Notes under the pieces: model-generated
The model's database searches: none
What the model was told of the DNA's origin: nothing
What the model saw: only the letters and a program-made list of their open reading frames with translations
Part shown: in pieces, positions 17,157 to 23,409 of the stretch
Layout: each line of letters opens with the position of its first letter
Position numbering within the stretch: position 1 is the stretch's first letter
NCBI GenBank assembly: GCA_009785615.1
Contig: WQVX01000019.1
Coordinates: 1 to 32,018, forward strand
Length of the DNA: 32,018 bases
Reading direction: 5' to 3'
Source: Defluviitaleaceae bacterium
GTDB taxonomy: Bacteria; Bacillota; Clostridia; Lachnospirales; WQUN01
Made by a program: the position numbers and the translations under genes

Positions 17157-18272
17157 TTAATCCCATGCGCCTTGCTTCCAATCATGGGCATACATATATT
17201 TGCGTACATCCTCTACAATATCTTGTGGCACGTTATCCCAAGCAGTTGTAATATGGGCAGGTGTTTTCCAAATTAAGTATGCATAGTGAGCAATTTCCCA
17301 TTCCATATCTTCTTTGGCGGCAGCTTCCAATACGGATTCATAGGTGTGTGATGGCTCAAGCAGTAATTTAGAACCATCTACATCATCATGGATATCAACC
17401 ACAAGGCCGTATTTTTCTCCATTTGCTAAAATTCGGAAACTGACATATTGCCCTCCATCTCTGTAAGAATTTTGGCGAGTTTCCCAGGTAGGAACATTAT
17501 ATCGAACAGGTTTTTTAGTTAGATTTTGTGCAATAATTTCATTTCCACGATTTACAATGCCATATAGTTTGTGTCCATTTTTTGTATTTTCCATTGTGGT
17601 ATAACCACCCCAGCCATCCCACCATATATCATCCCATTTATATCCGATATCCGGCGATTTTTGGTTTGGCGGGTCATATCGCAAATCAAAAGCACCCCAT
17701 TTTTGTTTCACTAAATTTTTTACGAAGAAAATCCCGTTTGCTGTTTCTGCTCTTTTAATATCAACATTACATATCGAATAATAATCGGGGTAAATCCAAA
17801 AGTCGAAATTTTCATCAACAACTCCATAGTAGCCAATTGCCTTTACTATTGCGAACCCGTCATCACAAAACTCATCGCACCAATCCCATTGCGGTGGCAT
17901 GGTAATTTCTCCGGACCATCCATCGCAATGACCCCACTTTTCCTCAGCAATATTTAATTCTTTCAGTGTGTAATAATTTAAGTCACTGATGATATTTACA
18001 TATACACAAACCCAACCGGGATACGGTAATGTCGTTTCATCGCTAAAATCCATAAACTCATCCCATTCGCATACAGTCGAAAAGGGAACACAGGACATAT
18101 TTGCTAATGGCAGTGCCTTCGTGTGAGCAAGGGGGTAATAACACTGTCCGTCAATAATGCAAGTTGGTTTTATATTTTCCTGATGTGGCGCAGCAAATAA
18201 AACCTTTTTGTCGATTATTATCCCTTCGGCTTCGATTTTATTTGCATGATTGTAAACCTTGCATTTTTTCAC
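17157..18272 (-). CDS. WG-repeat-like protein, first gene of the RNA-repair operon
   Basis: 371 aa with no signal peptide or membrane segment, so cytoplasmic. It is rich in Trp and Asp and contains WG-repeat-like units: DGFAIVKAIGYYGVVDENFD near the middle, KWGAFDLRYD, HKLYGIVNRGNEIIA and KYGLVVDIHDD. WG repeats form beta-structures of unknown binding role in many bacterial proteins. It starts with GTG at 18272 (GGGAGG 10 nt upstream) and is 31 bp from hen1, so it is cotranscribed with the repair enzymes. That suggests an accessory, sensing or RNA/partner-binding role, but this is inference from context only. It is not a known Pnkp/Hen1 component as far as I can recall. Confidence 0.6.
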   Translation of the reverse strand: MKKCKVYNHANKIEAEGIIIDKKVLFAAPHQENIKPTCIIDGQCYYPLAHTKALPLANMSCVPFSTVCEWDEFMDFSDETTLPYPGWVCVYVNIISDLNYYTLKELNIAEEKWGHCDGWSGEITMPPQWDWCDEFCDDGFAIVKAIGYYGVVDENFDFWIYPDYYSICNVDIKRAETANGIFFVKNLVKQKWGAFDLRYDPPNQKSPDIGYKWDDIWWDGWGGYTTMENTKNGHKLYGIVNRGNEIIAQNLTKKPVRYNVPTWETRQNSYRDGGQYVSFRILANGEKYGLVVDIHDDVDGSKLLLEPSHTYESVLEAAAKEDMEWEIAHYAYLIWKTPAHITTAWDNVPQDIVEDVRKYMYAHDWKQGAWD

Positions 18273-18291
18273 GTTATTTATTCCTCCCTAA

Positions 18292-18353
18292 AGTTGTCAA
18301 CTCATATGTACCATATGGCTTATCGCAATACCTAAATAAATGGATATTCCATT
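18292..18353. promoter_or_regulatory. cluster of palindromes in the RNA-repair operon leader
   Basis: Within the leader are AGTTGTCAACT (18292-18302, palindrome), two CATATG copies 3 bp apart (18303-18308 and 18312-18317) and an AATGGA/TCCATT hairpin (18339-18353). They lie between the candidate transcription start and the ribosome-binding site, so they could be operator or RNA-level control sites. No regulator is encoded next to them. Confidence 0.35.
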
Positions 18354-18370
18354 ATTGACCGCAGATTCTT

Positions 18371-18399
18371 AGTATAACATAGGCGGATTGGAACGGAAA
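18371..18399 (-). promoter_or_regulatory. candidate promoter of the RNA-repair operon
   Basis: On the minus strand TTTCCG (18399-18394), a 17-bp spacer and an extended -10, TGT followed by TATACT (18376-18371). Transcription would begin near 18364, giving a leader of about 92 nt before the GTG at 18272. Confidence 0.5.
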
Positions 18400-18435
18400 G
18401 ACAATGGTAGGACGTGGCAAAGCCCACGGTTTTTA

Positions 18436-18465
18436 TTTCAAGGTACGGATAGGATATGTTATAAT
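18436..18465 (+). promoter_or_regulatory. candidate promoter of aat
   Basis: An extended -10, TGT plus TATAAT (18460-18465), is perfect; the -35 (TTTCAA, 18436-18441) is weak, which fits an extended -10 promoter. The leader carries an inverted repeat AATCGGT (18490-18496) / ACCGATT (18508-18514). Confidence 0.5.
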
Positions 18466-18548
18466 ATAAATGAATGTGTTCATGCATCCAATCGGTGACA
18501 AAATGGAACCGATTGCGACTTAAAATTTGATATAAGGATGTGACTAAA

Positions 18549-19193
18549 ATGCCTGTTTTTAGGCTATCCAATGATTCAAATAAATTTCCAATACCTGAAC
18601 TTGCCCGTGATGATGGCCTATTAGCTGTTGGCGGTGATTTAAATCCTGAAAGACTGTTAAATGCATATTCCAACGGAATTTTCCCATGGTATAATCCGGA
18701 CGAAATGATAAAATGGTGGTGCCCTAAGGATCGTTTTGTTATTTTTCCTGATAAAATCCACATCTCAAATAGCATGAAAAAATTATTAAATAAGACAGCC
18801 TTAGAAGTAAAAATAAATACTGACTTTGATTGCATTATGCGAAATTGCCGGATGGCAAGAGAAAATCTCACTTGGATTACTGATGAAATGGAAAGGGCAT
18901 ACAATAAATTGTTTGCCCTTGGCTATGCTTTAAGTGTAGGAATTTATGAAAATAGCGACCTTGTTGGTGGCCTGTATGGTGTAGTTATAGGAAAATGCTT
19001 TTTTGGAGAAAGCATGTTTTCAACAATTGATAATGCCTCAAAACTGGCATTAATAAAGTTATCTGAAAAATTAGCAAAAGATAATTTTGTCTTTATTGAC
19101 TGCCAATTTCATACGGATCATTTGGAAAGTATGGGTGGGCAATATATTTCATGGGCAGAGTACAAACAGCTATTAAACAACTGCCGGGATTGA
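18549..19193 (+). CDS. aat: leucyl/phenylalanyl-tRNA--protein transferase
   Basis: 214 aa from the ATG at 18549, a typical length for Aat. The enzyme adds Leu or Phe from aminoacyl-tRNA to N-terminal Lys/Arg of proteins, marking them for ClpS/ClpAP-type degradation (N-degron pathway). Family motifs are intact: DDGLLAVGGDLNPERLLNAY, NGIFPWY, KWWCPKDRFVIFP, the GGLYGVVIGKCFFGESMFS core and DCQFHTDHLESMGG. The ATG is preferred over the GTG at 18540 because AAGGA then lies about 10 nt upstream; for the GTG it would be 1 nt. It is divergent from the RNA-repair operon. Confidence 0.95.
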   Translation: MPVFRLSNDSNKFPIPELARDDGLLAVGGDLNPERLLNAYSNGIFPWYNPDEMIKWWCPKDRFVIFPDKIHISNSMKKLLNKTALEVKINTDFDCIMRNCRMARENLTWITDEMERAYNKLFALGYALSVGIYENSDLVGGLYGVVIGKCFFGESMFSTIDNASKLALIKLSEKLAKDNFVFIDCQFHTDHLESMGGQYISWAEYKQLLNNCRD

Positions 19194-19371
19194 AGCTGTG
19201 TGAAAAACAAAGGTGATATAGCTTGTAACAAAATTGGACATAGCTACATAACATGTAATTAGAACAACCTAGATCCCACTGTATCAAGGGTAACGGTGTT
19301 CTTTCAGATAGATAGTCTTGGAGGTTTAAAAAAAATCACATGACACACCTTAACCTGAAAGGAGGGGAATC

Positions 19372-19536
19372 ATGAGTGAATTGTTTATTGTAGAAAATCT
19401 TATGCGATATTTAGGTCAAACTGTTACAGTTTTTACTACTAGTGGTGGCTTGTCCGGTAATGGCTTTACCGGCGTTTTAGCCGGAGTCCATTCCGGATGT
19501 GTTCGTTTGATTACTGATATTGGCGCAAACCAGTGA
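19372..19536 (+). CDS. 54-aa protein with Gly-rich TSGGxSGxGFTGVL motif
   Basis: A short gene with an excellent ribosome-binding site (AAAGGAGGGG, 5 nt before the ATG). The product begins MSELFIVENLMRYLGQTVTV and continues through FTTSGGLSGNGFTGVLAG to VRLITDIGANQ. The alternating hydrophobic/Gly pattern suggests a small beta-barrel. I recall similar small proteins in clostridia, but not a named family or function. It stands alone after aat and is followed by a strong 63-nt hairpin, its likely terminator. The ribosome-binding site and codon structure make coding likely. Confidence 0.7.
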   Translation: MSELFIVENLMRYLGQTVTVFTTSGGLSGNGFTGVLAGVHSGCVRLITDIGANQ

Positions 19537-19654
19537 ATTTAACTACCATAAAATCAACGCACAGCTTAACTAACATTGCTTCATTTTATCACAAGATTCA
19601 TCAACCCACAAATTGCAACAAACAAAATTTGGTTTTGTATTTTCATAAATTTTT

Positions 19655-19717
19655 CATAGAAACAGGCTAAGTCACCGCTAGAAGTCAAAGACTTCGTGGC
19701 TTAGTCCTGTTTCTATG
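19655..19717 (+). terminator. 63-nt near-perfect hairpin, likely terminator
   Basis: CATAGAAACAGG plus CTAAGTCAC (19655-19675) pairs with GTGGCTTAG, a bulged T, and CCTGTTTCTATG (19696-19717). The apex is a second hairpin GAAGTC/GACTTC (19681-19695). It is followed by CTGTTTTT. The stem is much longer than needed for a terminator, so an additional role or a mobile-element origin is possible. Confidence 0.5.
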
Positions 19718-20054
19718 CTGTTTTTCAGGCTTTTTCATAAAACAATCTGTAAATAAATACAGGCAAACCAAGCGGCGGGCGGCCGCTAAAAATTAAATCA
19801 GAAGGAGGACAAGCAATATGAATCATGTAAGCCTGTAGATAAAGTGCTATTTTAAAGCCATTTCCTGCAAGTGAAGTACAAGTAAAAGTATGTTAATTCC
19901 CGTTGATACCTGTTGTTTTGTGTTAGCGAGATGCAAGATATAATCCACTAATTTGAGAACATCGACCTGCTCATCGGCTATTTCTCTTGTGATCTACTTA
20001 GCATACTTTAAAATCAAGAATTGATTTAAGACTTCTCTTGTCTATTGTACTAAA

Positions 20055-20086
20055 AAAGCCTACTTCTCGTTTGAAAAGTAGGCTTT
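20055..20086 (-). terminator. intrinsic terminator facing minus strand
   Basis: AAAGCCTACTT (20055-20065) pairs with AAGTAGGCTTT (20076-20086). On the minus strand the stem runs straight into TTTTTT. It lies just outside the left end of the IS21 element and would stop outward minus-strand transcription from it. Confidence 0.7.
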
Positions 20087-20207
20087 GCATATTTAGTAAA
20101 TCTGTTACCGGTAAACTAAAATCCCCCACTTACGGCAAACAAAATTCCCCATAGTAGAAGGCACTTGTGTAGAATAATGGAAAAAACACAGGAGGCCAAA
20201 AAAAGAA

Positions 20208-20887
20208 ATGGTGGGAATAGAAATGTATGCAGAAATAAAAAACGTAAATTAATGGGATATTCAAAAAGAGTATGTGCGAGAGAATTAAATGTGGATAGGA
20301 AAACAATCCGGAAATATTGGGACATGGAGGAAGGAGAGTACGCAGGAGTAGTAATAGAGTCGAAAAGGCGAACAAGAGGGCTAGATGAATATAGAAACTT
20401 CATAGTGGGGCGTTTAAATGAATATCCGGAGATAACAAGTGCCATTACAGAAGATCATCTGAGAAAAGACGTACTTAAAGCATTTGAAACTCTTGATGGT
20501 GCAAAAGAATATATTGACCGAATCATAGTAAAGTACCCAAGATATGTGAGAGATCAGCTAATCATCATACGAAACACCCAAAAAAGTTATGAGATGGCTG
20601 AATTGCAAAAAGCAATAGACTATTGCTTAGAGAGAGAACTCATAAGTGCAAATGATTTTCGCGATACATTAGCATATTTCAGAGCAGCGGAAGCACCGAT
20701 AGAACCACGGAAGGTAAGTCTGCCTACGAAATATTCATTAATCGTGGCGCAGGCACGTCCGGTCAATGCCTATATTCAAGCATTTGATGGCAACAAAAGG
20801 GGGGGAATATATCATGAATCACGAAATTATTTCCCTTGCAAAGCAATTCCGTCTAAGTTCCCTATACGATGGTATTATCTCAGTTAA
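20208..20887 (+). pseudogene. istA transposase remnant
   Basis: The natural start appears to be ATG 20208 (MVGIEMYAEIKN), preceded by a GGAGG-type site. It shifts frame near 20240-20255 into the frame reading LMGYSKRVCARELN, the IstA N-terminal helix-turn-helix (VDRKTIRKYW). After NEYPEITSAI the sequence jumps to a C-terminal part (PRYVRDQLIIIRNTQ). The central DDE catalytic domain is missing: about 230 residues remain of about 400-500. The protein could bind the ends but not catalyse transposition. Confidence 0.75.
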
Positions 20888-21151
20888 TGAAGATGCAAGC
20901 CATGAGGATTTTATTCTTGATGTCCTTAGGAAAGAGGCTGCCCTCCGTGATGAACGCACAACAAAGGAGCACCTCAAACATGCCTGCTTTCCTTCTTTTA
21001 AGAGTTTTGATGACTTTGACTGTTCTTTTCAAAAGGGGGGGTTAATCTCAAGCAGATAAAAACCTTGGCTAAGCCGGAATGGCCGGATTCTTTATTCAAT
21101 CTTATTCTTATCGGTTCGCCCGGTACAGGTAAAACTCATATAGCCCTTGCT
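20814..21151 (+). pseudogene. istB N-terminal fragment (frameshifted)
   Basis: It starts at ATG 20814 (MNHEIISLAKQFRLSSLYDG) after a G-rich ribosome-binding site. A run of seven G (21035-21041) breaks the frame after SFQKG. Homology continues in another frame with AKPEWPDSLFNLILIG and the Walker A motif GSPGTGKTHIALA, then stops abruptly near 21151. IstB is the AAA+ helper ATPase of IS21; this copy lacks Walker B and everything after it. Confidence 0.8.
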
Positions 21152-21191
21152 GAGCCTTCACTTTTCGCTTGCTCTCGTGTAGTGGAAGCGG

Positions 21192-21403
21192 TGGCGGGTG
21201 GTATACTGCGTTTAAAGACGGGGGTTGATATGGTGAATTCTGCCCATCATCTCATCCCCCGTCGCCTACTTGCGAGCCACCACCCGCCAAAAATTTTGTC
21301 AAGGCATTTTCACCGCCTTGACAAAATTTTAGCCGCAACGGAGCCTTTTTCGTTGAAGGCTTTTACAAATATATACATTTTGGTTTTGCGGCTTTATTTT
21401 TTT
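21192..21403 (+). ncRNA. three directly abutting hairpins ending in a T-run
   Basis: Helix 1 (21192-21289): TGGCGGGTGGT / ACCACCCGCCA, then GACGGGGG / CCCCCGTC, then GATATGG / CCATCATC (one bulge). Helix 2 (21290-21330): AAAATTTTGTCAAGGC / GCCTTGACAAAATTTT, 16 bp. Helix 3 (21331-21393): AGCCGCAA / TTGCGGCT enclosing AGCCTT / AAGGCT, followed by TTATTTTTTT. The helices join with no spacer nucleotides. The block sits between the truncated istB and the right IS end. It may be a structured RNA, a non-autonomous insertion or a multi-part terminator; no known family was recognised, and the strand is inferred from the terminal T-run. Confidence 0.45.
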
Positions 21404-21510
21404 GGTTTTAATTTACTTTATTGTTATGTTTTTTGGGGGATTTTTATTTGCCTAAACCGGGGGATTTCTGCTTGACAGTGACAGTTTTAGGTTATTGGCA
21501 CATCTATTAT

Positions 21511-21680
21511 ATGGCTGCATTTGGCATTTTTCAAGATATTAAACAGGCTCTCATGAGTTGAAACATAATGCTTGGGTTACTCCATATAATCTCAATGGAA
21601 AGTACTATATATCATTTATGGATAGTAAAAAAGCGGCTACGCCGCTTTTTTACTATCCTGATATTTCCTTTCTTCATTAG
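21511..21680 (+). pseudogene. possible frameshifted small-protein remnant
   Basis: ATG 21511 opens MAAFGIFQDIKQALMS, then TGA. A +1 shift leads into LKHNAWVTPYNLNGKYYISF and on to TAG at 21680. The second part looks protein-like, but the frame runs through a perfect terminator hairpin (21621-21657), no ribosome-binding site is clear, and no family is recognised. It could be chance. Confidence 0.2.
21621..21657. terminator. perfect 17-bp bidirectional terminator
   Basis: GATAGTAAAAAAGCGGC (21621-21637), loop TAC, GCCGCTTTTTTACTATC (21641-21657). The T6 lies in the stem on both strands, so it can terminate both ways. It lies between the IS21 remnant and the minus-strand 24-aa gene. Confidence 0.8.
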
Positions 21681-21722
21681 CGATAGCCTACTGCAAAATT
21701 TTAAGGTGATAAACTATTTACA

Positions 21723-21797
21723 TTAAGAACTTACATTTGGTGTGTTGTCGTTAGTAGTTTGCTTTTTTTGTTTTTTATTATCCTTATTTTTAGCCAT
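21723..21797 (-). CDS. 24-aa Lys/Asn-rich peptide
   Basis: ATG at 21797 with an ideal GGAGGTGAT ribosome-binding site 7 nt upstream. The product begins MAKNKDNKKQKKQTTNDNTP and ends NVSS. It is very hydrophilic and basic. I recall similar very small Lys/Asn-rich proteins in spore-forming clostridia but cannot assign a family. The near-consensus ribosome-binding site is the main evidence; the terminator at 21621-21657 lies downstream on the same strand. Confidence 0.55.
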   Translation of the reverse strand: MAKNKDNKKQKKQTTNDNTPNVSS

Positions 21798-22104
21798 GTG
21801 GAATCACCTCCATTTCTACTTGTAATTATTATTCCACGCTTAATCAAAAATATAAGTCATTTCACTAACTAGGATTATTATCCAGCAAATTAAAATTTGC
21901 AAACAAAAAGGGGCAATGATACCAATGTCCACAGGTTAAGAAAATTTTGAAAATATAGCAGAAAAACAGCTAAAACACTTGACAAAGGAGAGACGCCCCA
22001 AAAATCGTGAGAACACATTGTAATCAATGGTGTACCTCAAGAATATTGGAAGTGACTGTGGTGAAATTAATACAAGACCAAATTTTGGCGGAACACCCAT
22101 GCCG
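21798..22104. other. short gene-free region before the istB fragment
   Basis: About 300 bp, AT-rich. It must hold the promoter of the 24-aa gene on the minus strand, though no clear -35/-10 pair was seen. The plus-strand frame from ATG 22027 merely reads into the istB fragment and shows no IstB homology before about 22105. Confidence 0.4.
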
Positions 22105-22446
22105 GTAAATGCCCTAACAGAAGCGAAAAATCAAGGTATTCTCTCTCGTTTCATGAAGCAGTTCGAGAAGTTAGACCTGCTTATATGTGACGAATGGGGT
22201 TACGTCCCCATCGACTCTGACGGGTCGAAACTGCTCTTTCAAGTTGTTTCGGAGTGCTACGAAAGGAAGTCTGTAATAATCACTACAAACCTTGAGTTTG
22301 CTCGCCGGAACGACATTTTCACCGATACCAAGATTACCGCCGCTCTGCTTGATAGGATAATCCACCATTCTCACCTGTTGGATTATACAGAGCGAGAATC
22401 CAGACGGTTGCATGATGCCCTCTTGAACATCAAGGCCACGGGATAG
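22105..22446 (+). pseudogene. istB C-terminal fragment (second IS21 remnant)
   Basis: The reading starts abruptly at VNALTEAKNQGILSRFMKQF and carries the IstB Walker B region LDLLICDEWGYVPID, SVIITTN and the C-terminal TAALLDRIIHHSHLLD, ending at TAG 22446. The Walker A half is missing. It begins roughly 25 residues after the point where the first istB fragment stops, but the right IS end at 21483 and about 620 bp lie between them. It is therefore either a second IS21 copy or a rearranged part of the same one. No IS21 inverted repeat follows it. Confidence 0.8.
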
Positions 22447-22549
22447 CATTGTGGAAACCATGGAAAATCTAATTCGTTAAGTGGCTGTTTCCGGTTTCCC
22501 ACAGTTACCACAACGCCTGCTACCACTAAAGACCAATATGATGATTGAT

Positions 22550-22572
22550 AAAAAAAGAACGGCTTGCGCCGT
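22550..22572 (-). terminator. intrinsic terminator facing minus strand
   Basis: On the minus strand ACGGC, loop GCAA, GCCGT, then TCTTTTTTT. The stem is only 5 bp but the T-run is strong. It lies left of the candidate ncRNA and could end a minus-strand transcript crossing it. Confidence 0.5.
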
Positions 22573-22639
22573 ATTATCCAATCACCATTGTTTACATTTA
22601 TTGGCAATCACTGCTGCACTTTTATATTGACAAACACAG

Positions 22640-22994
22640 TATGGGCGATAAACACAAGACCGTAAAGGAGATTGGCAATCCTTCGGGCCAGGAAGCATGG
22701 GTACGAGCATAATGATACTCCTGTCCAGCCACAACCTTAGCGGCGAGTACGCAGACGTAATGGGGGCAGCAGCACGAGAACCGTGCCGGGGTGAGATTCC
22801 CGTGGGGCTGTTGCTAAAAAGCCCTCCGTAATTGTAACAACGCCTAACACCGAAGGCGTAAAAGGTGGTGCGTTTCTAAATAAATTGGCTAGGCTGACTT
22901 TTTGAGCCTGTTGTTTAGGTTTTTGAAAATTAAGCGTCTAGTCATTGTTTATGTTGAAATTGCACAAGGGCGAGATATATCCTTGTGCAATTTT
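22640..22994. ncRNA. GC-rich structured tract, candidate non-coding RNA
   Basis: No credible ORF. Between 22680 and 22860 the sequence is visibly GC-richer than its surroundings. Stems found by eye: TACG/CGTA with a CAGA loop (22748-22759); an 8-bp outer stem GCAGCAGC/GCTGTTGC (22766-22773 with 22807-22814) enclosing CACG/CGTG (22773-22785) and CGGG/CCCG (22787-22802), a three-way junction; ACGCCT/AGGCGT (22840-22859); AGGCT/AGCCT (22891-22909); and a terminator-like hairpin at 22957-22994. A TTGACA lies at 22627. The strand is uncertain because a minus-strand terminator sits at 22550-22572. It matches no RNA family I can recall, and shows no group I/II intron core. Confidence 0.5.
22957..22994 (+). 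terminator. 13-bp hairpin, likely terminator of the candidate ncRNA
   Basis: AAATTGCACAAGG (22957-22969) pairs with CCTTGTGCAATTT (22981-22993), with an 11-nt loop, ending in TTTT on the plus strand. It would terminate plus-strand transcription of the structured tract. Confidence 0.6.
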
Positions 22995-23076
22995 GCATCT
23001 GCATAGAATGACAAGTTTCTAAGCCGTTTTTATCGGCATATATTTTATGGATAGAGTTTAGAAGGAGGGGGCGCAC

Positions 23077-23298
23077 ATGAATGATGCGGTTGAAATAGGT
23101 GGTATAAAGTATAAGATGAAACAAACGGCAGATAACATTACCCTTCAAAGGTACAATGAAAAACATAAGATGTGGGTAAATCTTCACTTCCCAAAGGGCA
23201 ACCATGATGAGGGTAAAAGAATTGAAGATGAAATTATACAAATCCTCTCGAACCAGTATATAGAGCGGAACGCCCAAGCGGTTATTACCCCTTCTTAA
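23077..23298 (+). CDS. 73-aa protein upstream of the serine recombinases
   Basis: Starts at ATG 23077 after GGAGGGGGCGCAC. The product contains YNEKHKMWVNLHFP and an amphipathic C-terminal helix (EDEIIQILSNQYIERN). No family is recognised with confidence. Small proteins of this size are often found next to large serine recombinases, where they may act as directionality factors or regulators. That is context inference only. It is cytoplasmic, with no membrane segment. Confidence 0.65.
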   Translation: MNDAVEIGGIKYKMKQTADNITLQRYNEKHKMWVNLHFPKGNHDEGKRIEDEIIQILSNQYIERNAQAVITPS

Positions 23299-23337
23299 AA
23301 ATAATCGAAAAAAAATTCGCAAAATTAAAAATAGAGG

Positions 23338-23366
23338 TTGCGCTTTCTAATCTGGCGCGCTATACT
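23338..23366 (+). promoter_or_regulatory. candidate promoter of the recombinase operon
   Basis: TTGCGC (23338-23343), exactly 17 bp, then TATACT (23361-23366). A further TATAAT lies about 15 bp downstream. Both are just before the GGAGGTG site of the first recombinase. Confidence 0.5.
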
Positions 23367-23409
23367 TATTAAGGTAGTATAATTGTAGTGTGAATGGAGG
23401 TGATTGTAC

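Larger units (their letters stand above)
19537..20102. other. gene-poor region before the IS21 remnant
   Basis: 566 bp with no convincing gene. It contains the hairpin at 19655-19717, a GC-rich inverted repeat AGCGGC/GCCGCT at 19771-19787, and a GAAGGAGGAC ribosome-binding site followed by a six-codon ORF (ATG 19818 to TAG 19838, MNHVSL). A minus-strand terminator lies at 20055-20086. The isolated perfect ribosome-binding site before a tiny ORF suggests a decayed gene start or a leader peptide. Confidence 0.5.
20103..21483 (+). mobile_element. IS21-family derivative with internal deletions
   Basis: The ends are inverted repeats beginning TGT: left 20103-20150, right 21435-21483. Both carry two copies of an AATCCCCC-like block, the multiple terminal repeats typical of IS21. 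Between them are an internally deleted istA, an istB fragment and a set of hairpins. At 1381 bp it is much shorter than a normal IS21 element (2-2.5 kb) and cannot encode an active transposase. No matching target-site duplication is visible in the flanks. Confidence 0.75.

Noticed and set aside
18332-18904. 190-aa minus-strand frame over the aat gene
   Set aside because: Antisense to clear Aat motifs; it would also run through the two promoters.
19771-19787. GC-rich AGCGGC/GCCGCT repeat as a functional site
   Set aside because: Too short to interpret alone; mentioned only in the region description.
21543-21680. Open frame containing NAWVTPYNLNGKYYISF as a real gene
   Set aside because: No start codon or ribosome-binding site in frame, and it runs through a perfect bidirectional terminator; kept only as a weak pseudogene candidate.
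22640-22930. Group I or group II intron
   Set aside because: No group I P/Q/R/S core, no group II domain V-like hairpin or GTGYG 5' end, and no intron-encoded protein.
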